DNA from: Corynebacterium halotolerans
GTDB taxonomy: Bacteria; Actinomycetota; Actinomycetes; Mycobacteriales; Mycobacteriaceae
NCBI RefSeq assembly: GCF_001056295.1
Contig: NZ_JVMD01000033.1
Span: forward strand, 105,156 to 169,155
Direction of reading: 5' to 3'
Length of the DNA: 64,000 bases
Made by a program: the position numbers and the translations under genes. Under the pieces are notes generated by a model. The model was not told where the DNA came from. It saw only the letters and a program-made list of their open reading frames with translations, and searched no databases. Positions 37,910 through 46,045 of the stretch are shown here, one piece after another (within the stretch, counting starts at the first letter, position 1; each line of letters starts with the position of its first letter).

Positions 37910-38500
37910 TCAGGACGTGTCCGGGGGCTCGCGCGGGTACGGGCCACCGTCGGGGAAGACGAGGTGGACGATGTCGTCCGGGATCGGCTCAAGCGACGGC
38001 GGCCGCGGCTGGAGATTCAGGGTCGTCCACTCCTCGCGAGCGCGGATATGGCCGGCGAGACGACGCACCAGCGCCCACGCCTCCGCCCGCTCATCGGCCA
38101 ACCGCGTCAGCTCTTTTCCCTGCGCGTCGATCTTCTCCGTCGCCTCGTCGGTTCGCCGGCGCTCGGCATCCAGGTCGCGGCGGGTTTCATCGCCCTTGCG
38201 GCGCTCCTCGTCGAGGTCCTTGCGGGTCTCGGTGAGGTCTTCACGAATCCGGGAGAGATCCGTCCGTAGCTCGGTGGTCAGCGTCTGGAGCCCGGCAAGA
38301 TCGGCATTGCGCTCTTCGAGGCGGATCTTCTCGCGCTCGAGCTCAAGCTTCTCCTCGTCGGCCTGCCGCTGCAGCTCCAACTTCTCGTCGGCGTTGCGGG
38401 ACTCGCGCCACGCGCGTACCCATGCCGCGGCGGCGAGGACGACACCGCCGACGCCGGCGGCGATGCCACCGGGCCCGAACCACAACTCGACGCCCGACAT
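37910..38500 (-). CDS. Prophage lysis-cassette membrane protein with coiled coil
   Basis: A 196-residue protein with one N-terminal membrane helix (about residues 8-29), then a long highly charged coiled coil (about 33-150; heptads of Glu/Leu/Arg), then a Pro-rich C-terminal tail. The start overlaps the holin stop (TGATG). Encoded last in the lysis cassette, it has spanin-like topology. It could help breach the outer (mycolate) envelope, or regulate the holin. No sequence family recognised with certainty. Confidence 0.6.
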   Translation of the reverse strand: MSGVELWFGPGGIAAGVGGVVLAAAAWVRAWRESRNADEKLELQRQADEEKLELEREKIRLEERNADLAGLQTLTTELRTDLSRIREDLTETRKDLDEERRKGDETRRDLDAERRRTDEATEKIDAQGKELTRLADERAEAWALVRRLAGHIRAREEWTTLNLQPRPPSLEPIPDDIVHLVFPDGGPYPREPPDTS

Positions 38501-38874
38501 CAGTTCTCCAGGCGGTGCTCACCCACGTAGGCCGCATCGCCGATGGTGGTCGTCGCCGCGGCGGCGCCGATGCCGAGCACCGGGGCGGCGATCGCCAGCA
38601 CCGCGTCGATCTGCACCTGGCTGCCCCAGCCCAGCGTCACGGCCAGCACACCAACCGCGCCCATCAGGCCGTAGAGCGCCACGCGCCACGGGGAGCTGGA
38701 ATGGATGATCGCGAAAGCAAGGGTGATCGCAGCGCCCACGACGCCGGTAAGCGCGGCGACGTAGACCTGGTCGAGGTAGCCCCACGCCACCAGCGCGGAG
38801 ACGATGGCCACGGCGACGGCGTACCACGTCGCGCGGGCGGATTCGGGGACGGTATTTCGGATGGAATCGAGCAT
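38500..38874 (-). CDS. Putative holin
   Basis: A 124-residue protein with three to four membrane helices (about residues 17-35, 38-57, 63-80 and 88-108) and short charged ends. It directly follows the endolysin gene, with 13 bases between. Size, hydrophobicity and position are those of actinophage holins, which form membrane lesions at the end of infection. No specific holin family motif can be named. Confidence 0.75.
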   Translation of the reverse strand: MLDSIRNTVPESARATWYAVAVAIVSALVAWGYLDQVYVAALTGVVGAAITLAFAIIHSSSPWRVALYGLMGAVGVLAVTLGWGSQVQIDAVLAIAAPVLGIGAAAATTTIGDAAYVGEHRLEN

Positions 38875-38887
38875 GAGGGGTGCCTTT

Positions 38888-39886
38888 CTAGGACTGGGTG
38901 GCGGGCTGCTGGCGGTCGTCGCCGGAGGCCGCGCGGGCCTGCAGCGAGGAGACGAGGTCGGTCATCTGCGCCATCTCGGCGCGCATGGCTCGGACCTCCT
39001 GAAGCGCTTCGTAGGTGTTGCGGTCGGCGTGGAGGATGTAGTTGCCGAGGGAATCCTCGAACTCGCTGCCCTCCACGAAGCTGCGGCGGCGGGTGTTCAG
39101 GTCCATCGGGGCCTCCTGCGGGGGCGTGGCCGGCGGGGCCGGCGGATTGGTCGGGGTCGGCGCCGGCGGCGGGCTGACGATCCGCGCCCACGTCTTCGGG
39201 CCCACATGGCCCGTCGCCGGGCCCAGCGCGCCGTCGGCGTCGCGCTGGATCTGCTTGACGCGCTCGGCGACGTCGGCCCACCGGCCGGTCTCCGGGGCAC
39301 CGAGGGCGCGGGCGAGCTGCTTGAGGCCGTCGATCTGGTAGCCCGGCTCCCCCGCCTCACCGGACACCGACGTGTCCGGGCCGGAGCGTGGGCCGTAGTA
39401 CCAGCCCTGCGGTGGCAGCGGGAACTCCGTGACAGCGCGGGGGCCCAGCTTGGCGTCGAGGTACCACCACGAGTGGTACAAGGGGTCATCCCAGGCACGC
39501 GCCGTACCGGCGACGACGTGGCCGGAGACGCCCTTGTACATGCCGCGGGACTCGAAGTTCACGCCGCAGAAGGTGCCCGACGTGTGGGAGTTGTAACCAC
39601 CGCCGCCGTGCATCAGGCCGACCTTAAGGATCGCGTCGCGCGGCACCGCCGCCTTCGACGCCGCCCGGGTCAGCCCGAGCACCTGGCCAGAGGCGAGCCG
39701 GAACGTCTCGGTGCTGCCGTAGCGCTGGGTGCGGGGCTTGCCCTGCAGGGCCGCGGCGACGGCCATCGTGAACCAGCTGCAGTCACCGCCGGGATTTCCA
39801 CTGCCGCCGTAGTGGTACGGCAGGCCATTCTTGGAGTAGATCCAGCCGAGGATCTCCATCGCGGTCGAATACGGGATCGTGCGCAT
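38888..39886 (-). CDS. Endolysin with NlpC/P60-like (CHAP-type) peptidase domain
   Basis: A 332-residue lysin. The N-terminal cysteine peptidase-like domain has the candidate nucleophile Cys36 in GGDCSWF and His101 in SHTSGTF. A middle segment (about 195-245: KQLARALGAPETGRWADV...LGPATGHVGPKTW) resembles a peptidoglycan-binding repeat. A Pro-rich linker (about 247-267) leads to a C-terminal alpha-helical tail. The start at 39886 has AGAAAGGAA upstream; the longer open frame overlaps the preceding terminator. It degrades the host wall at lysis. The exact bond cleaved is unknown. Confidence 0.8.
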   Translation of the reverse strand: MRTIPYSTAMEILGWIYSKNGLPYHYGGSGNPGGDCSWFTMAVAAALQGKPRTQRYGSTETFRLASGQVLGLTRAASKAAVPRDAILKVGLMHGGGGYNSHTSGTFCGVNFESRGMYKGVSGHVVAGTARAWDDPLYHSWWYLDAKLGPRAVTEFPLPPQGWYYGPRSGPDTSVSGEAGEPGYQIDGLKQLARALGAPETGRWADVAERVKQIQRDADGALGPATGHVGPKTWARIVSPPPAPTPTNPPAPPATPPQEAPMDLNTRRRSFVEGSEFEDSLGNYILHADRNTYEALQEVRAMRAEMAQMTDLVSSLQARAASGDDRQQPATQS

Positions 39887-39913
39887 TGATATTCCTTTCT
39901 TCATGCATGAGAA

Positions 39914-39938
39914 AACCCGCACCGGGTTGGTGCGGGTT
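39914..39938 (-). terminator. Hairpin terminator before the lysis genes
   Basis: A 10-bp stem (AACCCGCACC/GGTGCGGGTT) with a 5-base loop, followed on the minus strand by TTTTCTCATG. It lies between the Gly-rich tail gene and the endolysin, and may lower lysis-gene expression relative to tail genes. Confidence 0.75.
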
Positions 39939-39989
39939 GCAGGTGTTTTGACGTGCGGGGGTTCCGGTTTTTGCGCGATTTGCGCAGGG

Positions 39990-40700
39990 CTACATCCAGG
40001 GCTGAACAGACGAGTAGAAGGCGACGATGACCCGACCATTGCCCCCAGGCTGCCCCGGTTTCGCCCCGCCGAAGGTGCCTCCACTTCCCCCGCCCCCGCC
40101 ACCGCCCGGCGCGCCGCCGATTCCGTCGCGGGAGCCGCCGTCTCCGCCGGTGACTTTCGGGTATTCGGGGGCGTAGTTGGTGACGTCGAGGGTGTTGGCT
40201 GTGGTGCCGTTGGCGTCGCCGTACCCGGATCCACCGGCACCTCCCTTATTCACTTCGCCGAAGGTTCCGTAGGTGACTCGGCTGTCGCCGCCGGGACTGC
40301 CCGACCGCTCGACGGCTCCCCCGGCACCACCGCGCCCAACGATGATCGATAGCTCTCCGCCTCTGGAGCGAGAGACGTCAAGGAGCGAGAGCTGCGCCCC
40401 GCCGTTCTCTGGGGCTTTTCCGCCTGCGCCGTCTCGTCGGAATGCTCCGTCGCCGCCGGCACCGCCTCCTCCGCCGCCCCAGAGTGCGGGGACGGCGAAA
40501 GCCGCCCACCACGGGACGGGCAGGCTCCATGCCCCGAGTGGACCGGGGCCATTGGGGTCGGCGAACTGGTGGATTTCTACGCGGCCGATCGGTGGCCAGA
40601 TCTGGTGGTCGCCGAGAAAGACGGTGTTGACGGCGCGGGTGCCGAGAAAGATCTGTTCGGGTTCGCGGCCGCCGACCCAGAGTCGTCCGTCCCCGCTCAT
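39990..40700 (-). CDS. Glycine-rich phage tail appendage protein
   Basis: A 236-residue protein. The short N-terminal part (about 1-70, LWVGGREPEQIFLGTRAVNTVFLGDHQIWPP split over two strands) is followed by a Gly-rich domain (about 74-230) with runs such as GGGGGGAGGDG and GGGGGGGSGG. It is typical of polyglycine-II-helix tail tip adhesins. It is probably a receptor-binding or tail-fibre tip protein. The start overlaps the preceding gene (ATGA). Sequence is low-complexity, so family assignment is tentative. Confidence 0.7.
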   Translation of the reverse strand: MSGDGRLWVGGREPEQIFLGTRAVNTVFLGDHQIWPPIGRVEIHQFADPNGPGPLGAWSLPVPWWAAFAVPALWGGGGGGAGGDGAFRRDGAGGKAPENGGAQLSLLDVSRSRGGELSIIVGRGGAGGAVERSGSPGGDSRVTYGTFGEVNKGGAGGSGYGDANGTTANTLDVTNYAPEYPKVTGGDGGSRDGIGGAPGGGGGGGSGGTFGGAKPGQPGGNGRVIVAFYSSVQPWM

Positions 40701-42055
40701 AGCGGCGTCACCACCAGGGTGATGCGGTTGGCCGGTGCGCCGTTGGGGATTTGGTTGGCTTCGACGATTTCGTAGGCACCGGTGACCTTGCCGGCGATCT
40801 GGTTGGTCAGCGCGGAGGCGAGGTCTTGCTGGGATTTCAGGGCCGTGGCGATCTCGCGCAGGGTGTCCAGTTCGGCTGGTGCACCGTCGACGAGTTCGGC
40901 GATGGCCGTGGCGACGGCGGTGGTGACGATTTGCTGGGCAACGGTGGACGCTTCTTGCGCGGCGAGTTGGGCGGCTTCAGCTTTCGTGGTGGCCGTCGCC
41001 GCCGCAGTAGTTGCCTCCACCGCGTGGGACTCGGAGGACGATGCGCCAGTGTTTGCTTTGTCGCGGGCGTCCTCGGCGCCGGTGCGGGCGTCGACGGCTG
41101 CGATCTGTGCGGCCGACGCTGTCGCCGCGGACTGCTGAGCAGCCGACGCGGAGGCTTCCGCGGCGGTACGGGCGGTTTCCGCCCGGTCGGCATCACCGGC
41201 CACAGCAGCACGCACCGCCGCGGCGCCATCATCGATGGCCGCCTGCACCTGAGATTGCACCGACTGGGCCGTCGACGCCGCGGTCTCCGCGCGAGAAGCG
41301 GCGCCGGTTGCAGTCGCCTCGGCAGATTTCGCGGTGGCGGCAGACGATTCAGCCGCCTGGCCGATGCCCTCGATGTAGGTTCGTACTTCGCCGCCTTCGC
41401 TGAACGCGGCACGCACGTCAGCTGCGGTGGCTGCCGCGGCCTTCGCTTCGTCGCGGGCGGACACGGCCTCCAATTGGGCGGTGCTGGCCGTCGACGCCGA
41501 CGACGTCGCCGAGGCGGCCGCGTCCGTCGCGGTCTGTGCGGAGCTTGCCGCCTCGTCGCGAGCAGCCTCGGACGCGGTCCTCGCGCTGGCCGTCGCCGTG
41601 ATATCGGCCTGCAGCTGGGTACGCACCGCTGCGGCGCCGTCGGCCACGACGGCATCGACCTGGGTGGCAGATGTAGCCGCCCGGGTCGCGCTGTCCTCCG
41701 CAGCTGCCGCGGACCGGGCCGCGTCCGCTGACGCTGCCTGCGCCTGGCCGACAACCGCCGGAGCGTACTCGACCTGCGCGTCGATCAGCGTCAAAATGTC
41801 GTGGGTACCCGTCTCCGGCAGCAGCAGATCCCACCGCCTATGCACGCCCCCCGCGTTGAGTTCCACGCGGACCGGCCCCGGATCAAGCTCCGGGGACGTA
41901 AACGCACCGCGGGCCAGGTTGAGCACATGCCGCTCCTGCGTTACCACCTCCCCCACCCCATCCTGGGCAGGCCTGGTCATCGTCGACGCAAGCGTCACAG
42001 TGCCCTGTGACGCTCGGCGCGCAATATCACGGAAATGCCCCGTGAGAATGGTCAT
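40697..42055 (-). CDS. Phage tail fibre protein with Ala-rich coiled-coil shaft
   Basis: A 452-residue protein. The N-terminal globular head (about residues 1-95) contains WDLLLPETGTHDILTLIDAQV, probably the attachment to the tail. About 260 residues (100-365) of Ala/Ser/Thr/Glu/Asp heptads lack Pro and aromatic residues and should form a long trimeric coiled-coil shaft. The C-terminal 80 residues include ELDTLREIATAL and a beta-rich tip. The start at 42055 overlaps the preceding gene (ATGA). Confidence 0.75.
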   Translation of the reverse strand: MTILTGHFRDIARRASQGTVTLASTMTRPAQDGVGEVVTQERHVLNLARGAFTSPELDPGPVRVELNAGGVHRRWDLLLPETGTHDILTLIDAQVEYAPAVVGQAQAASADAARSAAAAEDSATRAATSATQVDAVVADGAAAVRTQLQADITATASARTASEAARDEAASSAQTATDAAASATSSASTASTAQLEAVSARDEAKAAAATAADVRAAFSEGGEVRTYIEGIGQAAESSAATAKSAEATATGAASRAETAASTAQSVQSQVQAAIDDGAAAVRAAVAGDADRAETARTAAEASASAAQQSAATASAAQIAAVDARTGAEDARDKANTGASSSESHAVEATTAAATATTKAEAAQLAAQEASTVAQQIVTTAVATAIAELVDGAPAELDTLREIATALKSQQDLASALTNQIAGKVTGAYEIVEANQIPNGAPANRITLVVTPL

Positions 42056-42879
42056 GGCTGCTCCTCCCACACACCCGGGTCACCCGGGTCAGTTGTCGAT
42101 TGCACTCTCGTGCTGGATTGCTTCTGTGCCAGCAGGTACGTGTAGCCCGGGCCGCCGAGGATGTACCTCCACCGGCCCGCGTCGGCGTAGACCCTCACGG
42201 TCACACCGGCCGCCGCCTCCTCGGGATTGATCACCAGGGCCATCACGTCCGACGTGGTGCCCTGGTCGGCGCCCGGCACCGACGTCGCAAACGACTCGGC
42301 CAGTTTTGAGCCGTCAGCCCGGTACGCCTCGATCCACATCCGCGCCCAGTTCGCGCCGGCCGCCATGGTTCCGGACACGCCGGTTTTCGCCTGGATCTGC
42401 CAGGACCCCGCAGTACGCAGGACCAGTCCTCCGGCGGGGTCGATGGTCACGCCGACCAGCGGCCCGACCTGTTCGGTGAACGGGATCCGCATTCGCTGGT
42501 TGTGTTGCTGGAAACCTCGGTACGCGAGGTTTTCTCGGCTGTACACGTGGGCACGGCCCCGCTCGTCGTAGAGCTCCTGGACCTTCGACTGCTGATCCGT
42601 CAGCGCAGACGTGATCGCGGGCAAGCCAGCGCCGGAGTTGCCGGTGAAAGCGTCGAGGATCTTTTCGAACCCCGGTGGAGGAACGCCGGCGAGTGCGGCA
42701 GCGAGGGCTTCCAGGAACCCGTCGGTAAACCACCCACGGGCAGTAGCGACGGCACCCTGGAGCTCATCCCGGACCTTCTGCTTCGCGGCCTCATCGGCCT
42801 CGAACAGCTGTCGGATCTGCGCGTAGCTCAGCGTCCCCGGAGGGATGATCGGCTCAGACGGAGGCGTCGGAGTGCTCAT
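42052..42879 (-). CDS. Phage minor tail protein, unknown function
   Basis: A 275-residue protein with a helical N-terminal half (about 15-110) and a beta-rich C-terminal half (about 135-260) including a GVTIDPAGGLVLRTAGSWQIQAKTG segment that looks like a jelly-roll or baseplate-fibre type domain. It is encoded within the tail-tip block, with ATGA overlaps on both sides. No known family recognised; the C-terminal half could be structural or carbohydrate-binding. Confidence 0.65.
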   Translation of the reverse strand: MSTPTPPSEPIIPPGTLSYAQIRQLFEADEAAKQKVRDELQGAVATARGWFTDGFLEALAAALAGVPPPGFEKILDAFTGNSGAGLPAITSALTDQQSKVQELYDERGRAHVYSRENLAYRGFQQHNQRMRIPFTEQVGPLVGVTIDPAGGLVLRTAGSWQIQAKTGVSGTMAAGANWARMWIEAYRADGSKLAESFATSVPGADQGTTSDVMALVINPEEAAAGVTVRVYADAGRWRYILGGPGYTYLLAQKQSSTRVQSTTDPGDPGVWEEQP

Positions 42880-43262
42880 GGTTCCTCCTCCCCGAGCAGT
42901 TTGCGCAGTTGTGCGCGCTGCTCGTCGGACAGCAGATTCAGCAGTGCCTTCGCGTCATCGTCCGGCGCTTGCGAGACGGTGGTCGCCTCGGCAGGCGGCA
43001 CGCCGGGCGCCGGGCCCTTCACCCACCGGCCGGCACCGGCCTCGAGGATCGAGGCATCCGGGCGCGGCGGGATGTACCACTGCTCCTGCAGCTCCGGGTG
43101 AAACCGGAGCCCGCAGGCCACGAAGTGGTCAGCGATGAGCTTCATCTCCTCGAGGCGAAACAGCAGCGGCGCGTCGAGGAGATGCCCGGGGTTGACCAGC
43201 GTCCACAGGATCTGATCACGCAGGTTGTTCATGTCGAGGTTCGATTGCAGCGGAATGGGCAT
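42876..43262 (-). CDS. Phage tail-region protein, unknown function
   Basis: A 128-residue protein with a conserved-looking N-terminus (MPIPLQSNLDMNNLRDQI) and an aromatic-rich middle (FHPELQEQWYIPPRPD), then a Pro/Ala linker and a C-terminal helix rich in Glu/Leu/Arg. The start overlaps the preceding stop (TAATG). It is found in the tail-tip operon between the Gp37-like protein and fibre genes; function not known. Confidence 0.65.
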   Translation of the reverse strand: MPIPLQSNLDMNNLRDQILWTLVNPGHLLDAPLLFRLEEMKLIADHFVACGLRFHPELQEQWYIPPRPDASILEAGAGRWVKGPAPGVPPAEATTVSQAPDDDAKALLNLLSDEQRAQLRKLLGEEEP

Positions 43263-44944
43263 TACATCAGTCCTTGTCGTTGGAGGTCCTTGGCGACGCT
43301 GCCCGCGAGCTTGATCGCCCATTCGACCGGATCACGGCGCGGGAACTCGCCGATGGTCACGGCATAGTGATGCGGCTCATCGGCGGCCCAAGCAAGCGCC
43401 ACACGATTGGCCTGGCCGGTCTCGATCCGGCCGTCGCGGCTGAGCAATGACTCATGGCCGATCCGATCGCCGTAGTGCCAGTGCCCCTCCCCGCGCGCGC
43501 CAATGAGGAACGGGGCGCCGTCGCCGACGTCGAGGCTGTGCCCCGACTTCGCGTCCGTCGCCCGCCTCAGCGCGCGCAGCGCGACCACCGACGCCACGGT
43601 GAACGCCTCGATGTTCCCGACGTCGGTGTCCTCCAGGTAATGGCCCCAGCCAAGCCGGCGAGTACGCAACACCAGATCAAGCGTCTGGAACGCCAACGTC
43701 GTGTTCTCGTAAATCGGCTTGACCGCGTCGTCAACGATCGTGCCGAAACCCGCCCCGCCCGGGATCGCCGCACCCAACAGGTTAAACACCACCTTCGTCA
43801 CGGCGGACATCGTCTCGTTGACACCCGGCATCGACTGCCCGCCGACCGTGATCATCCCCACCGTCGGCGGCGAATACGACGCCCGCGCCGACCGCACCAT
43901 CGACGCCGCACCACTGGTCCGGTACACCACATACGGATCGCCCGGCGCGACGCCGAGCCATCGGGATACGTGGTACTGCGGGGTGTCGGGGCGAGCATCG
44001 ACGAGGTTGCGGATTTCTTCGACTCCGCCGTCGGCGATTTCGAGGACGGTGCGGGTGAGGCCGCGGCCGAGAGTTCCTTCGGTGGCGGTTTCGCCGAACC
44101 AGCCGGACTTGTCGTGGAAGGTCACGATCATTTGGCCGTTGCGGGTGAGTCGGGCGCCGGGCCAGGGGTCGGGGTCTCCTTCGAACCATCGGTCGATGCG
44201 CATGTGGAGCTGGACGTCTTCGAGGATTGGCTGGGCGAGGTCGGCGAAGTAGTCCATGCGGGCGCCGAGGTAGCGGAGGGGCGTGGGGTCTTGGAGATAG
44301 TTGATGGGGGCGACGAGGATGGGCCAGTCCCGCCAGTTCCATGCTGATGCCCATGACTCGAAGCGGAGGGGGTCGTCAGGGAGGTGCCCGCCGAAGACGG
44401 TGAAATGGCGCAGCAGGTTGAGCTGGAGGGTCAGCGCCAGGAGGCTCATGGCCTTCATGAACAGCTGAAAGACCTTCGGGATCTGGAAGGCGCTGGGGAA
44501 CATCGGGTTCGGGTAGACGGGGATGTGCTTGAGCTGCTCCCAGTCGTGGAGGAAGGTCAGGTGGACGGTGCGGTCGCCCTGCTCGTGCTGTTCGACGTCG
44601 AGGTCGGAGAGGGTGCCGCACCAGCGCTCGCCGTCCTTGTCGATGCGCAGGACGACGACGTCCTTGTCGCGGTTGTACCATTCGGCGGCCCACCGGGCGA
44701 GGGGGTCGGCTTCGGGCATGGAGATGGTGGCGCGGCCGACGTCGTTGACGACCCATTCGCAGTCGCCGGTGTATTCCCCGGCGATGCGGCCGGCGAGGTC
44801 GAGTCCGACGGTGCGTGCGTGCCAGAGGGTGGCCACGGGTGGCCGCAGACGCTTGATTTCGCGGCGGCGGCGTTGCCGCATGCCGGATTCGTAGGCGGCG
44901 TCGAGGCGGTCGAGGGTGGCGGTGTCTACCACGGCTGCTCCCAT
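43262..44944 (-). CDS. Gp37-like siphovirus minor tail protein
   Basis: A 560-residue protein resembling the ReqiPepy6 Gp37-like family of actinophage tail proteins, which occupies the Tal (tail-associated) position after Dit. Residues 45-115 (EWVVNDVGRATISMPEADPL split, VVVLRIDKDGERWCGTLSD) form the typical baseplate-hub beta domain. The middle contains aromatic-rich helices, and the C-terminal third includes EDTDVGNIEAF and GHWHYGDRIGHE. The start at 44944 overlaps the Dit gene by 19 bases; the longer open frame to 45607 lies over the Dit gene. Confidence 0.75.
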   Translation of the reverse strand: MGAAVVDTATLDRLDAAYESGMRQRRRREIKRLRPPVATLWHARTVGLDLAGRIAGEYTGDCEWVVNDVGRATISMPEADPLARWAAEWYNRDKDVVVLRIDKDGERWCGTLSDLDVEQHEQGDRTVHLTFLHDWEQLKHIPVYPNPMFPSAFQIPKVFQLFMKAMSLLALTLQLNLLRHFTVFGGHLPDDPLRFESWASAWNWRDWPILVAPINYLQDPTPLRYLGARMDYFADLAQPILEDVQLHMRIDRWFEGDPDPWPGARLTRNGQMIVTFHDKSGWFGETATEGTLGRGLTRTVLEIADGGVEEIRNLVDARPDTPQYHVSRWLGVAPGDPYVVYRTSGAASMVRSARASYSPPTVGMITVGGQSMPGVNETMSAVTKVVFNLLGAAIPGGAGFGTIVDDAVKPIYENTTLAFQTLDLVLRTRRLGWGHYLEDTDVGNIEAFTVASVVALRALRRATDAKSGHSLDVGDGAPFLIGARGEGHWHYGDRIGHESLLSRDGRIETGQANRVALAWAADEPHHYAVTIGEFPRRDPVEWAIKLAGSVAKDLQRQGLM

Positions 44945-46041
44945 CTCGGATAGACGCGGATCTGGGCGGCGGCGCCGGCAACTCCGCCGAAGGTTCCGTA
45001 GTGCTCGGCGATGAGGTCGGCGATGGCTTGGCCGGTGAGGTTGGCGACGAGGCCGTCGCCGATGGTGGGCACCCACCAGGGCGTGGTGTCGCGGATCCAA
45101 GTGGCGACGCGGTTGCCTACCTCGGCGGGGGTCATCTGCATGAAGGCGGTCGCACCGATGTCGTCGGCGAGGTCGTGGAGTCGGCGGGCGATCCACACCT
45201 TCCACTCGTAGGGCAGGTTCCACGGCAGGGCCGGCAGCGGGTCGACGGCGACCGGGAGCCGCATACGGTAGGTCTCCGGCGGCAGGGGGTGCAGGAACGA
45301 CTGGCCGCGCATCGCGGCAAGCGGTGCGAGGGTCTGGTCGGTGGTCTCGACGGTCAGCTGGGCGGGGTCGGTGTCGATCATGGCGTCGCGGCCGTAAGGG
45401 AGGAAGTCGATGGGGATCATCCGTTCCTCTTCCCCGGGTTCGGTGCCGAGCTCGTGGTCGACGTCGGGAAGCAGCCACCCGGCCGGGGAGGTCAGCGACC
45501 AGTACGGCCAGGCGGGCATGTTGCCCGGGTTGTCGATCGTCACCGAGCCCATCACCGTGTGGCCGTCGAACTGCCACTCGGCGGTGAGCGGGGCCGCCGA
45601 GCGCCATCCCGGGATCGGTGCGATGAGCATGAACTTGTAGCGCGCGGATTCTTCGGCGCCGGGGTCGACGTCGTTTTCCATCGCGCGGGCCTCGACCTCG
45701 CGGACGGTGAGCACCCGCTCCCCCGACCTGTTGGTGCGCACGACGAGCTCCGAGTCACGGTCCCGGTGCAGTGCGCGCCGGAATCGGGTGAGCTCGTCGG
45801 CCCACTCGTCGCCGAAGAAGTCGATGGACAGCGGGATCAGCGGCGCCCGGAGGATCGACCCGGCGTAGACAGAGCCGCCGCCGACACGTGCACGGTACGT
45901 GGCGTCGAACGGTGTGTCGTAGAACTCCGCCATCTCGCCGGCCATCGCCCGCACCGGGCGGCCCAGGGCCTCCGGGCCGTGCAGCGGCCACTCGGAACCG
46001 TCGCAGCCGCGCAGCCACAGTTCATACTCGGTGCTGGACAT
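44926..46041 (-). CDS. Distal tail (Dit)-like protein
   Basis: A 371-residue protein directly downstream of the tape measure gene, the Dit position. The N-terminal beta-rich part (about 1-130) starts MSSTEYELWLRGCDGSEW and has SIDFFGDEWADELTRFRRAL. A galectin-like half (about 150-260) contains WQFDGHTVMGSVTIDNPGN, typical of Siphovirus Dit C-terminal domains. The remainder is helical. It should form the hub ring joining tail tube to tip. The start at 46041 has GGAGTG upstream. Confidence 0.75.
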   Translation of the reverse strand: MSSTEYELWLRGCDGSEWPLHGPEALGRPVRAMAGEMAEFYDTPFDATYRARVGGGSVYAGSILRAPLIPLSIDFFGDEWADELTRFRRALHRDRDSELVVRTNRSGERVLTVREVEARAMENDVDPGAEESARYKFMLIAPIPGWRSAAPLTAEWQFDGHTVMGSVTIDNPGNMPAWPYWSLTSPAGWLLPDVDHELGTEPGEEERMIPIDFLPYGRDAMIDTDPAQLTVETTDQTLAPLAAMRGQSFLHPLPPETYRMRLPVAVDPLPALPWNLPYEWKVWIARRLHDLADDIGATAFMQMTPAEVGNRVATWIRDTTPWWVPTIGDGLVANLTGQAIADLIAEHYGTFGGVAGAAAQIRVYPRWEQPW

Positions 46042-46045
46042 TCGA

